Assembly: GCA_029212925.1 (NCBI GenBank)
Contig: JARGOB010000002.1
Span: forward strand, 273,457-337,456
Origin: Coxiellaceae bacterium
Lineage (GTDB): Bacteria; Pseudomonadota; Gammaproteobacteria; Coxiellales; Coxiellaceae
Reading direction: 5' to 3'
Length of the DNA stretch: 64,000 nucleotides
Each line of letters begins with the position of its first letter. The first letter of the stretch is position 1. The position numbers were made by a program, and so were the translations under genes. The notes beneath the pieces were generated by a model. That model was not told the origin of the DNA and made no database searches. It saw only the letters and a list, made by a program, of their open reading frames with translations. This document shows positions 55,165 through 63,956 of the stretch, in pieces.

Positions 55165-56039
55165 CTATAACCCAGCAAAACCGCATCAATTTGCGCTTTA
55201 AAATCTTCGTTATGCTCGGTTAACTCAATAATATTTCGGCCTAACTCAGCGTATAACTGCTGCTGATCACCTTGACTCAAGTGCTGCATATGCTGTTGTA
55301 TAGTGTCTAAATCACCACGCTGTAGTGGCCCAGTTAAACTGCTACGCAAACATTCATTCTGCTTGATATTAGCCAGTGTGCCTTGCATTAAATCACAAAC
55401 CACCTGTAATGCTTGTTGTTGTTCAATGCCTGCCTGCTGTAAACACTGGCAAGCGGAATACGCAATAGAGACTAAATAGTTAGAAGCAAACACACCGGCG
55501 GCATGGTAAGCCGCTTTTTGTTGACTATCAATTGTTAGCCAACGAATAGCCAAGCCAGCAAACAAATCATTGAGTTGCTGCACCGCACTGGCATCGCCTT
55601 CCAGCGCACAGAACACACCGCGTAAAGCATCACGACACAGCTCAGATGAGGAAAAACTTTTCATTGGGTGGATACTCGCCAACTCACAACCCTTAGCTTT
55701 AGTCGCATTTAATACCTGTGATGACAATACACCACTGCAATGCACAATCACGCTATTAACCTGTAAAGATTCGCTTAATGCTAGTTCGTCTGCAACTGCA
55801 CTAATGGCATCATCCGGCACAGTGACTAGCGTCATATCAGCTGATGGCAAATCGGCAATCGTTGCCACCGCATACCCCTCGCCCAAGCGCTCTATCGCAC
55901 GTTGGCCACTGGCCTGGCTGTGATTACAAACTGCCTGAATAATCGTGTTATTTTGTTGTTTTAGCACATAGGCCAGATGTAACCCAAGCTTACCTGCACC
56001 GATGATATTGATTGTTGTTATCGTCATAATGCGCAACAT
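55161..56039 (-). CDS. Rossmann-like / DUF2520 protein
   Basis: A 292-residue protein of the F420-dependent-NADP-reductase-like group with DUF2520. The N-terminal Rossmann fold has the dinucleotide loop INIIGAGKLGLHLAYVL and TLVTVPDDAISAVADELA; the middle carries CELASIHPMKSFSS; the C-terminal DUF2520 helical domain has YHAAGVFASNYLVSIAYSAC. It is related to ketopantoate and pyrroline-5-carboxylate reductases, but the reaction is unknown. An ATG at 56027 (four codons later) is an alternative start. Confidence 0.85.
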   Translation of the reverse strand: MLRIMTITTINIIGAGKLGLHLAYVLKQQNNTIIQAVCNHSQASGQRAIERLGEGYAVATIADLPSADMTLVTVPDDAISAVADELALSESLQVNSVIVHCSGVLSSQVLNATKAKGCELASIHPMKSFSSSELCRDALRGVFCALEGDASAVQQLNDLFAGLAIRWLTIDSQQKAAYHAAGVFASNYLVSIAYSACQCLQQAGIEQQQALQVVCDLMQGTLANIKQNECLRSSLTGPLQRGDLDTIQQHMQHLSQGDQQQLYAELGRNIIELTEHNEDFKAQIDAVLLGYS

Positions 56040-56089
56040 TTTACCCTATAATAATGACCAGGCATAGTGAGACCAAACGGAAAGCGACA

Positions 56090-57202
56090 ATGCGAACCAC
56101 TTACAACCAACGACTCCCCTGGCTGATTTTTTTAATCGGCGTTATTTTTGCAATGGGCTTTTGGTTGTTTGAATCAGCTATGCATACTTACTACTTTGAT
56201 CATCAGCACTTTTTTTACGCGCTATTCCCTAGCGACCCCAATGAACTATCAATGCGATGCACTATATTCGGCCTCTTTATTATCTTCGGGTTAATTGCTG
56301 CCTGGGTAACTCATCGAACATTACAATTAAAGCAACAATTATCGATTGATCAAATCGCACTAACCGCTATCCCCGAAAGCGTAGTAATCACAGATGCTAA
56401 CAATAAAATTATTTTTGTAAATCGAGCTTACACAGAAGTGACTGGTTACACGTTTGATGAAGTCAAAGGCAAGAATCCCAGTGTGGCCAGCTCTGGCAAA
56501 CAAGACAAAGCTTTTTATAAAACGCTTTGGACTAGCTTACAACAAACGGGGCGATGGCAAGGAGAATTATGGAACCGTCGCAAAGATGGAGAATTGTATC
56601 CTGAATGGCTATCAATCTCAGTGATCAAAGATAAACATAAAAATATTACAAACCATATTGCAATATTTTCTGACATTACTAGCAGGAAAGCGGCAGAAGA
56701 AACTATCAAACACTACGCCTACTATGATCCGCTTACTGACCTACCTAATCGTCGCTTTTTTCTCGAACGTGTATCACAGGCTATTCAATATGCTAAACGC
56801 AACAAAGATAAACTGGCTGTAATGTTTATCGATTTAGACCATTTTAAGCAAATCAATGACACGCATGGTCATGATATTGGCGACTTATATTTATGTGCTT
56901 TTACACGCACTGTAAAAGATAGGCTACGTGAAGTCGATACACTATCACGATTTGGCGGCGATGAATTTGTGATTTTACTGACTAGCATAAACGACTGCCA
57001 AACGGCATTAACAATTGCTGAAAAAATACTAGCCATTAAATCTATTACTGCTGGTGATCAAACATTGTCTGTAAGCTGCAGCATCGGCATCGCTTGTTAT
57101 CCTGATCATGGTGAAGATACAGAAGCACTTATCACCGCTGCTGACAAGGCCATGTACCAAATTAAACAAACCAATCGTAATGCCGCCAAGTTAGTCACTT
57201 AA
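56090..57202 (+). CDS. Membrane-bound PAS-GGDEF diguanylate cyclase
   Basis: A 370-residue protein from the ATG at 56090, which has GGAA seven bases upstream (an in-frame ATG at 56054 adds twelve residues). Two TM segments in the first 80 residues are followed by a PAS domain (about 90-200: TAIPESVVITDANNKIIFVN; RWQGELWNRRKDGELYPEWL) and a GGDEF domain (about 215-370) with YDPLTDLPNRRFFLERV, FIDLDHFKQINDTHGHDIGD and RFGGDEF. The REVD inhibitory site stands five residues before GGDEF. It probably makes cyclic-di-GMP in response to a signal sensed by PAS. Confidence 0.93.
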   Translation: MRTTYNQRLPWLIFLIGVIFAMGFWLFESAMHTYYFDHQHFFYALFPSDPNELSMRCTIFGLFIIFGLIAAWVTHRTLQLKQQLSIDQIALTAIPESVVITDANNKIIFVNRAYTEVTGYTFDEVKGKNPSVASSGKQDKAFYKTLWTSLQQTGRWQGELWNRRKDGELYPEWLSISVIKDKHKNITNHIAIFSDITSRKAAEETIKHYAYYDPLTDLPNRRFFLERVSQAIQYAKRNKDKLAVMFIDLDHFKQINDTHGHDIGDLYLCAFTRTVKDRLREVDTLSRFGGDEFVILLTSINDCQTALTIAEKILAIKSITAGDQTLSVSCSIGIACYPDHGEDTEALITAADKAMYQIKQTNRNAAKLVT

Positions 57203-57264
57203 TCGGCATTATATTCTCATGTTATTTACTATATAGTTAAGTCAAATACATCAAGGAGACGCTT

Positions 57265-58686
57265 ATGGAAAAGCATGTCGACGTTGCCATTATAGGCGCA
57301 GGATCCGCTGGCTTATCGGCCCTTAAAGAAGTGCGTAAAAAAACCGATAATGTGGTGGTTATTGATGGTGGTGCATTAGGCACCACCTGCGCTCATGTCG
57401 GCTGCATGCCATCAAAGGCACTGATCCAAGTCGCGCATGATTTCCATCGTCGCGCTGTATTCCCCGAGATGGGAATTGAAGGTGGTGAAAATTTAACACT
57501 AGATATTCCTAAGGCCTTACAGCATGTACGCAAATTGCGCGATCGCTTTTGGTTGTCGATTGTTAAAGATACCGAAGCGTTGGGTGATATATTAATTCGC
57601 GAAACCGCTCAGTTTATAGAGCCGAATGTGTTACAAACCGGCCCACATCGCATCATTGCTGATAAAATAATCATCGCCACTGGCTCTCGCGTGGTGATAC
57701 CTGATGCCTGGTCTAATTTTGCCGATCAACTGATCACCAGTGATAATATTTTTGAGCAAAAAAACCTTGCTAAAGAAATGGCGGTGATTGGTGCTGGTGT
57801 TATTGGGTTAGAGCTCGGTCAAAGCATCAGTCGATTTGGCATTAAAACCTCGGTGTTTCATGGCAACGACAACATTGGTGGCTTGACTGATCCCAGAGTG
57901 AATGAACTCGCTATCGATATTATGCGCAAAGAAATGGATATCCACTTAAATGTGCGTGCTGATGTATCCCACGATGGCAATCAATTTGAGGTTAAAACGG
58001 CCGATGATGCTACCACGGTGCTCGGTGTTTTAGCGGCGATGGGTCGCCGGCCGAATATCGACCAACTGGGCTTAGCTGATATTGGTGTTGAACTGAATGA
58101 GCGTGGCATGCCTGCAATTGATCCGGTGACTTTAAAGGTTGATGGTCATTCAATTTACATGACAGTTTGTGGTGACACCAACATTATGCATCCGTTATTA
58201 CATGAAGCCTCTGATGACGGCCGTATTGCGGGTTACAATGCCGTGCATGATGCGGTGCATTTTCATCGTCGCACACCGATTGCTGTAGTGTTTTCCGACC
58301 CCAATATTTTTATGGCTGGCAAACGTTTTTCTGAATTAGCACCCGACTCATTCGTTGTTGGTGAAATCGACTTTAGTAACCAAGGTCGTTCACGTATGAT
58401 GATGGCCAACCAAGGTTTAATGCGCATTTATGCTGACAAGAAAACCGCCCATATATTAGGTGTCGAAGGCATCGCCCCGGCTGGTGAACATATGGCACAC
58501 CTATTGGCCTGGGCCATTCAACAAAACTTGTGCGTGTTTCGTTTATTGCAAATGCCGTTTTACCATCCAGTAGTAGAGGAAGGCATGCGCACGGCATTAC
58601 GTCAGCTCGCCAAACAATTATCGCCCACCTGCTCACACTCTGAGTTAGCGATGTGTGAATCGTTAGCGGCGGATTGTTTGAGTTAA
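57265..58686 (+). CDS. Dihydrolipoamide dehydrogenase-like flavoprotein
   Basis: A 473-residue class I pyridine-nucleotide disulfide oxidoreductase. FAD loop IIGAGSAGLSALKEV, redox-active CXXXXC in GTTCAHVGCMPSKAL, NAD loop AVIGAGVIGLELGQSI, and DTNIMHPLLHEASDDGRIAG are seen. The C-terminal dimer domain lacks the standard HPTxSE; it reads MPFYHPVVEEGMRTAL, a variant of the same position. It stands alone, not with 2-oxoacid dehydrogenase genes, so it may be a quinone or other reductase of this family. The last 58 bp are repeated at 62232-62289. Confidence 0.9.
   Translation: MEKHVDVAIIGAGSAGLSALKEVRKKTDNVVVIDGGALGTTCAHVGCMPSKALIQVAHDFHRRAVFPEMGIEGGENLTLDIPKALQHVRKLRDRFWLSIVKDTEALGDILIRETAQFIEPNVLQTGPHRIIADKIIIATGSRVVIPDAWSNFADQLITSDNIFEQKNLAKEMAVIGAGVIGLELGQSISRFGIKTSVFHGNDNIGGLTDPRVNELAIDIMRKEMDIHLNVRADVSHDGNQFEVKTADDATTVLGVLAAMGRRPNIDQLGLADIGVELNERGMPAIDPVTLKVDGHSIYMTVCGDTNIMHPLLHEASDDGRIAGYNAVHDAVHFHRRTPIAVVFSDPNIFMAGKRFSELAPDSFVVGEIDFSNQGRSRMMMANQGLMRIYADKKTAHILGVEGIAPAGEHMAHLLAWAIQQNLCVFRLLQMPFYHPVVEEGMRTALRQLAKQLSPTCSHSELAMCESLAADCLS
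58629..58686 (+). repeat. 58-bp direct repeat, left copy (3' end of the flavoprotein gene)
   Basis: Codes for CSHSELAMCESLAADCLS and the stop of the dehydrogenase-like gene. It matches 62232-62289 at 55 of 58 positions. Confidence 0.9.
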
Positions 58687-58835
58687 TAAAGTAAAATTCT
58701 GAACAGAACCAAACACATTATTATATAATAAATAAGAAATACATTATAAGTAATAGTTGACTTTCATGTGCGCCTGTGTACAATATATACCCAAAATAAA
58801 CAAAACTAGAGACATCACGATGAGCAGCAATTCTC

Positions 58836-61800
58836 ATGCGTAAGGCTGAAACATATTGGGACTTTACTGCATTAAGCAATGAATTGCCTTCATCAGCAAC
58901 GTCCGCTGAACGATTGAAACTTCTCATGAAAAAAAAGATGTTAAATAGAGCATTAACTGCTTTATATTATAAAACATCGCCTAAATACCGTGTTAAATGC
59001 CTGTTAAATCTTAAAGATGATCTAATACAAATTATCGATACTGATACACCTTCATCCCAAATCACATTGTCAAACACACTCCAACTCTTGCTGTATGATG
59101 CTATCGATATTTCTGATGTTAGTGAAGTTAGTCGCTCATTGGAATTCATGCAAAGTGTGTTTAGTTTAGACAGAGCTAAAGTGTGTGCGGATATTTGGCT
59201 GCCAAAGTGTATTGATTCACTCATTCAATCAGGGCGTGAAGAGGAACTATTGGCTCTGATAGATACCGTATTTCGCTATTGTGAAAATTACACTAGATAC
59301 AATGCGTTTAATTTATATTTTAACGATAAAAGACATGTTTCGGCAGCTGCTATGCGAGCCTATATTTTGTTACATACTCAAAATACTCTTGCTTTATCAT
59401 TAGAGGAAATTGAAACTTACTTTCCATTGACCCATGACACGGTGATAGGATTTATCGATTCTATTAGCCATCTCGAAGATAAGCATAATGTCTTAGCAGA
59501 CGTGACTGGAGAGCTTGTACATCAATTTCAATTTTCGCCAAGTGAACCTCGATATCAAGCTATTCGAGTAGTAATCCTTCATTCGGTGCTGCCTAAACAA
59601 TTGCAATATAAATTAGTTATCGACAAATCAAGCATTGACACATTGCTAACAACAATGGAGTTATTTCGTTATGAGCAAACAAGCCCTCTTAACTTAGAGC
59701 AACAGGCACGCATATGGTACGATCTTGAAGATATAAGTCCTGAAGGCCAAACTGCTGAAGCTACAATGGTAAATTGTCATCGTTATGCCGCACTATTAAG
59801 AAATTTAGATGAAATGGCTGCAGCATATTACAGAGATTTTAAAAAAAGAAATATCGAGCCCAAAATTTATTGGCACCACAAGCTCCTGTATGCTACTGCG
59901 GAAAGCTATGAAGAAACGGTAGCTGTAAAAAACCCGATGGATTTTTTAACATTGGTTTGCTTCTATATGCGAATAGGAATACCTACTGTACAAATCCAAA
60001 TAATACTGACTGAGTTATCAGTGAAACAGTTCGGGTGCGCTGCATTATTAAAAGAGCTCACTTACTGGAAAGATACTGTAAAGCAAGCAAGTGTTACTCA
60101 ATATTTAAAAAAAATATCTAACGAAAAACCTTCTAGCAAGATTTACCGTGATTTTTTTAAATGTTTGTTCCATCATGAGCGCACGAGACTAACTGCTGAC
60201 GACTATATATCAGTCATGGGTGAAACAGTAGTCAAGCATAGTTCCGAGGAACGCATCAATTTATTCATTGATTTTATGATGTTTGAATCCATAGCCCCTG
60301 TGATGTGCTTTAAACAAGTTGTGAGTGGCTATTCTGCAACCTGTGCAGTGGGGCCTAAAGCACGACCACGGTTGTTGCCTCATGGTCTGGTGGTGCGATT
60401 AAGTAATCTTGAAGCAATTCACGCTGATACGGTTTGTGAATTACTCCAAGCTAATCGTGGCGACGCCATTCAGTGTGATGAAATGGATAGATTTATTCGG
60501 GGAATGCCAATGGGGGAGCCTCATCAATGGCAACAACTTTTCGAGCGAATTGAACATTTAACGTCAGATAATATAGAGAGCTATAAATACATATTAAAGG
60601 TGCTCTCATACCTGACAGAAAAAAAATATCAAGCATTTATGAAAATGCTGCGAGAGCACCCCATGGCCTACAAAAAGTTATCAAGATTACATTCAATTGA
60701 GTTCAGAGATAAAGGCAATTCTGATTCAACATGGGTGAGCAACCTACAGCGATTTTTTAGATCTATCCCTTCGAGCTTAAATTGTGAGCCACTACGCATT
60801 GCATCGACAGAAACACATATTGATACTGCACAGGCATTTGTGCGCATCAAAGCTAATGCCTTTTTTGAACGTTATAAAGATTACGAAGTTATGCGTGTTT
60901 TTGGTCGTAGTATTGAGATGCATCATCGAACGGACAGAGATAACATTATTGTTATAAAAGTTGCACGCCCTAAGGAACCCCTGCAAGATTTACAAACTGA
61001 ATACGCAATGGACGCTAAGTTTGAGGGAGCAATACAAAGCCAAATTCCACAGCCCATTGGGCTGTATATACTCAATAATTTTTGGGAACAACTGCCTGGA
61101 TCAACTGATATCACTGATGATCAAGTTGCCTTACTCAAGCAACAAGCAAATGCTAGAGCAAAGGATGTCGCCGTGTTTGTTTATAAACCCGATGTTAGCT
61201 ACCTCACCTATACAGATGAAATAACGAATTTTGCAGATCTTGAAACCAGTCTAAATAAATCTGCCGACGATTTAATGTCACTATTAATTGATCATCGAAT
61301 GATACTCCCCGATCTAATTTCATTAATGCATAACCGTGATATATCATCTGGCCGACGTGACGCAGGTCGTTATCAAGCAGTAACATTTATTCTACGTCAG
61401 GTGGGTAGTCGTATTGGTACTGGGCGATTGGATCAATTCCGTCATAGCACTAGCCACCCCAACCTGCGTGCATCTGGCCTAGCCGATTTGGCAAAAACAG
61501 TTAGCATTAGTGAGGTATTTGATTGGTCCGAAGGTTCGTTTGTATCCCAATATTTCAGAGAAGCTGAAGCTATGCATGGCTCCAAAGATAAGGCGTCATT
61601 AGCTGTATTAACTGAATTGATAAGCGAGTATTTTTTAACGTTTTCTCTGCTAATTGATCGCTGGGGTGCTGATCATGAGCCTAATGATGATTTTGAAGCC
61701 AAAACGATTGATGAAAAGTGGGGGCCGTATTTTGATTTTCCAAAAAGGAATCACTGGCAACAAGTTGCCGCACTGAAGCGACGTGTGTATGCCAGAATGT

Positions 61801-62210
61801 ATGCAAACCTTATGGGTATAGATGAATCTGAGGCCTACACCTATGTTGAATCATTAGCGAAATGCAATCGCCACGCAAGGCAAACTGCTTATTTTGCAGC
61901 ATCACCGGAATTAGATAAAGACTGTGAAGCAAAGGCGTTCTCAACTAAATTATTTAGTCGTCATACCGAGGTGACATTTGGTGATGCGCGAGCTGGTACC
62001 TCACTCATTACCGAAGATGGTGATCGTCACTATGGCCATGTAAATGGACAAAACCCAACGAAAGAAGATCAACGAGTTTGGACTATCCTGACGGATAACT
62101 TTATCCACCAAACCACTGAACAATTAAGCGAAGGAAAGACGACAATATTTGGAAGTGATTTTACTAATGAAGAAACAGACTCATCATGGATGAATTTTTA
62201 CACTTATTAA
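58836..62210 (+). CDS. 1124-residue orphan protein with a kinase-like C-terminal region
   Basis: A large soluble protein I do not recognise, mostly helical in its first about 680 residues. The C-terminal part has features loosely like a protein kinase: a strand with NIIVIKVARPKE (Lys near 709), a helix with LQTEYAMDAKF, a catalytic-loop-like PDLISLMHNRD (about 823-833) and SGLADLAKT (about 879-887) where DFG-type sequence would stand. This resemblance is by eye only. The ATG has no clear ribosome binding site and overlaps a 7-codon frame (58820-58843). It is the only gene between two 58-bp direct repeats, so it was probably gained by insertion. Confidence 0.65.
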   Translation: MRKAETYWDFTALSNELPSSATSAERLKLLMKKKMLNRALTALYYKTSPKYRVKCLLNLKDDLIQIIDTDTPSSQITLSNTLQLLLYDAIDISDVSEVSRSLEFMQSVFSLDRAKVCADIWLPKCIDSLIQSGREEELLALIDTVFRYCENYTRYNAFNLYFNDKRHVSAAAMRAYILLHTQNTLALSLEEIETYFPLTHDTVIGFIDSISHLEDKHNVLADVTGELVHQFQFSPSEPRYQAIRVVILHSVLPKQLQYKLVIDKSSIDTLLTTMELFRYEQTSPLNLEQQARIWYDLEDISPEGQTAEATMVNCHRYAALLRNLDEMAAAYYRDFKKRNIEPKIYWHHKLLYATAESYEETVAVKNPMDFLTLVCFYMRIGIPTVQIQIILTELSVKQFGCAALLKELTYWKDTVKQASVTQYLKKISNEKPSSKIYRDFFKCLFHHERTRLTADDYISVMGETVVKHSSEERINLFIDFMMFESIAPVMCFKQVVSGYSATCAVGPKARPRLLPHGLVVRLSNLEAIHADTVCELLQANRGDAIQCDEMDRFIRGMPMGEPHQWQQLFERIEHLTSDNIESYKYILKVLSYLTEKKYQAFMKMLREHPMAYKKLSRLHSIEFRDKGNSDSTWVSNLQRFFRSIPSSLNCEPLRIASTETHIDTAQAFVRIKANAFFERYKDYEVMRVFGRSIEMHHRTDRDNIIVIKVARPKEPLQDLQTEYAMDAKFEGAIQSQIPQPIGLYILNNFWEQLPGSTDITDDQVALLKQQANARAKDVAVFVYKPDVSYLTYTDEITNFADLETSLNKSADDLMSLLIDHRMILPDLISLMHNRDISSGRRDAGRYQAVTFILRQVGSRIGTGRLDQFRHSTSHPNLRASGLADLAKTVSISEVFDWSEGSFVSQYFREAEAMHGSKDKASLAVLTELISEYFLTFSLLIDRWGADHEPNDDFEAKTIDEKWGPYFDFPKRNHWQQVAALKRRVYARMYANLMGIDESEAYTYVESLAKCNRHARQTAYFAASPELDKDCEAKAFSTKLFSRHTEVTFGDARAGTSLITEDGDRHYGHVNGQNPTKEDQRVWTILTDNFIHQTTEQLSEGKTTIFGSDFTNEETDSSWMNFYTY

Positions 62211-62231
62211 ACACTCAACCAACATATTCAT

Positions 62232-62289
62232 CTGCTCACACTCTGAGTTAGCGATGTGTGAATCGTTAGCGGAGGATTGTTTAAATTAA
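62232..62289 (+). repeat. 58-bp direct repeat, right copy
   Basis: Would code CSHSELAMCESLAEDCLN and a stop, without any upstream part of the gene. Three differences from the left copy, one of them silent. It marks the right end of the segment that carries the 1124-residue gene. Confidence 0.9.
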
Positions 62290-62347
62290 CGACAGTATAA
62301 AATAATCAATAAGTTACAGCATGGTCCAGCGTGGAATAGCTTAGTTT

Positions 62348-62397
62348 TTTGTAGTATACTACAAACATATTGCAATAAATTGGTAGTTGACTACAAA
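62348..62397 (+). promoter_or_regulatory. Two palindromic operator candidates upstream of AAA_14 paralogue 3
   Basis: A perfect 18-bp palindrome TTTGTAGTATACTACAAA (62348-62365) and an imperfect copy TTGGTAGTTGACTACAAA (62380-62397), centres exactly 32 bp apart. The second reaches the first base of the start codon, so a bound protein should block initiation. Confidence 0.7.
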
Positions 62398-63605
62398 TGA
62401 TCGAATCTATCCGCATGATCGAAGATCGCCTAATTGCTGGCGTGCAAACAAAACATTACCGTTACCTGTATGACCAGCTTTCGCTGGATGCTCGCCTAAC
62501 AGGACTAGTAGGTCCTCGGGGCGTCGGCAAAACCACCATGATGCTGCAGTATCTAAAAAACCATTCTGACATTAGATCACAAGCCATCTACTTTTCAGCC
62601 GACCACATTCATTTTAGTCAAACAACCTTATATGAATTTATTGAGAACTTATACCTAACAAATGGCACTCACTTTTTCTTTATTGATGAAATACACAAAT
62701 ATGCCAACTGGAACCAAGAGATAAAAAACCTCTATGATGGCTTTCCGTCAATCAAAATTATATTTTCAGGAAGCTCCAGCCTAGATCTCGTAAAAGGCAG
62801 CTATGATTTATCACGGCGCGCTATTCTACTCCAGCTACCAGGCATGTCTTTACGTGAATACATCAATTTCTCTAAAAACTTATCAATACAACGCGTCCCC
62901 TACAAGCATCTACTGACCGGCGAGCACACCTTAAGCCAAGAGCTCAGCAGCATTAATCGAATTAAAGGTTTATTTCAAGATTACTTACTACGTGGCTTTT
63001 ATCCCTTTTCAATAGATGAGCCGAAACACTTTGAAGAAAAATTACTTAGAGTGATTGAAAAAACTATTTTTGAGGACATTGCTAATTTTTATAATTTAAA
63101 AACAGGGAACTTACCTATTTTAAAAAAAATATTATTATTCTTAGCTAGCATCCCACCAGGAAAGGTCAGCACCCATAATATTGCGAAAAATTTATCCGTC
63201 AATGACCGCACAATCACAGGATATCTAAAAATATTACAAGAAACGGGCTTAATTCAAATGATTTACACCAACGAGGGTGGCAACGCCTCATTACGCAAGC
63301 CTGAAAAAATATTTCTGAATAACACAAACTTGCAGTATGCCTTACAAAACGAAATCAGTAAAAAAATAGAATCTGGCACCATACGTGAATTAATGTTCCT
63401 GCAAATGATAATTAGCTCCAACAAAACCCCCTACTACTCTAAAACGGGGGACTACCAAATAGATAATACTACGTTTGAAATTGGCGGCCCCAATAAGACA
63501 CGAAAACAAATTAAGTCAGTAGAAAATGCCTTTTTAGTAAAAGACACGACAGTGCCAACATCTAAGAACGAAATCCCATTAATGTATTTTGGCTTTTTGT
63601 ATTAA
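62397..63605 (+). CDS. AAA_14 / DUF4143 ATPase, paralogue 3
   Basis: A 402-residue P-loop ATPase. Walker A is LVGPRGVGKTTMML (about 38-51), Walker B is FFFIDEIHKYANW, followed by IIFSGSSSLDLVKG. A winged-helix-like segment VSTHNIAKNLSVNDRTITGY precedes the shortened C-terminal part, where the D-EVK pattern of the other two copies is reduced to TTFEIGGPNK. It is thus more distant from the copies at 24867 and 40525 than they are from each other. No good ribosome binding site; the start overlaps an operator candidate. Confidence 0.85.
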   Translation: MIESIRMIEDRLIAGVQTKHYRYLYDQLSLDARLTGLVGPRGVGKTTMMLQYLKNHSDIRSQAIYFSADHIHFSQTTLYEFIENLYLTNGTHFFFIDEIHKYANWNQEIKNLYDGFPSIKIIFSGSSSLDLVKGSYDLSRRAILLQLPGMSLREYINFSKNLSIQRVPYKHLLTGEHTLSQELSSINRIKGLFQDYLLRGFYPFSIDEPKHFEEKLLRVIEKTIFEDIANFYNLKTGNLPILKKILLFLASIPPGKVSTHNIAKNLSVNDRTITGYLKILQETGLIQMIYTNEGGNASLRKPEKIFLNNTNLQYALQNEISKKIESGTIRELMFLQMIISSNKTPYYSKTGDYQIDNTTFEIGGPNKTRKQIKSVENAFLVKDTTVPTSKNEIPLMYFGFLY

Positions 63606-63721
63606 CGATAACCATTGTCCGCGTAGTAAGCGGGTGAAAGCAGGTCGATCTTACCGTAAAATCTCAAAGCTCTTGTGCTCACTCCAGACAAACTGGACAA
63701 TTGTTTTACTGTATAAGCCAT
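63602..63721 (-). pseudogene. Truncated MerR-family regulator
   Basis: A 39-codon frame reading AYTVKQLSSLSGVSTRALRF then YGKIDLLSPAYYADNGYR and a stop: the N-terminal winged-helix DNA-binding part of a MerR protein, cut off right where the rest of the domain should continue. The 3' end abuts the AAA_14 gene, suggesting that arrival of that module removed the rest. The remaining promoter looks intact. Confidence 0.8.
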
Positions 63722-63746
63722 GATTACCTCATCTCATTACCCGGCC

Positions 63747-63777
63747 ATTATCAAGGTTGACGTAACGTCAATGTCAA
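63747..63777 (-). promoter_or_regulatory. MerR-type promoter with 19-bp spacer
   Basis: On the minus strand, -35 TTGACA (63777-63772) and -10 GATAAT (63752-63747) are 19 bp apart, and the spacer contains the palindrome TTGACGTTACGTCAA. An over-long 19-bp spacer with a central palindrome is the hallmark of promoters activated by MerR-family proteins. It drives the truncated merR gene. Confidence 0.7.
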
Positions 63778-63882
63778 GCATGTTAAGTGAGTTTAGCTAA
63801 TTTTGCTAGGTAGGCGTAAAAAGCATCGAGCGAGATATTGTGATCAGTGCGGCTTCATGAGAATATGGTGCGCTAATCTCAT

Positions 63883-63956
63883 GCGCCTGTAGCTCAGTTG
63901 GATAGAGTGTCGGCCTCCGAAGCCGAAGGTCACAGGTTCGACTCCTGTCAGGCGCA
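63883..63956 (+). tRNA. tRNA-Arg (anticodon CCG)
   Basis: 74 bases: acceptor stem GCGCCTG/CAGGCGC, D arm GCTCAGTTGGATAGAGT, anticodon loop CTCCGAA giving CCG, T arm ACAGGTTCGACTCCTGT. CCA is not encoded. A 7-bp inverted repeat (TCCCGAT 63963-63969, ATCGGGA 63989-63995) follows and may be a terminator or part of an element that continues past the window. Confidence 0.95.
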
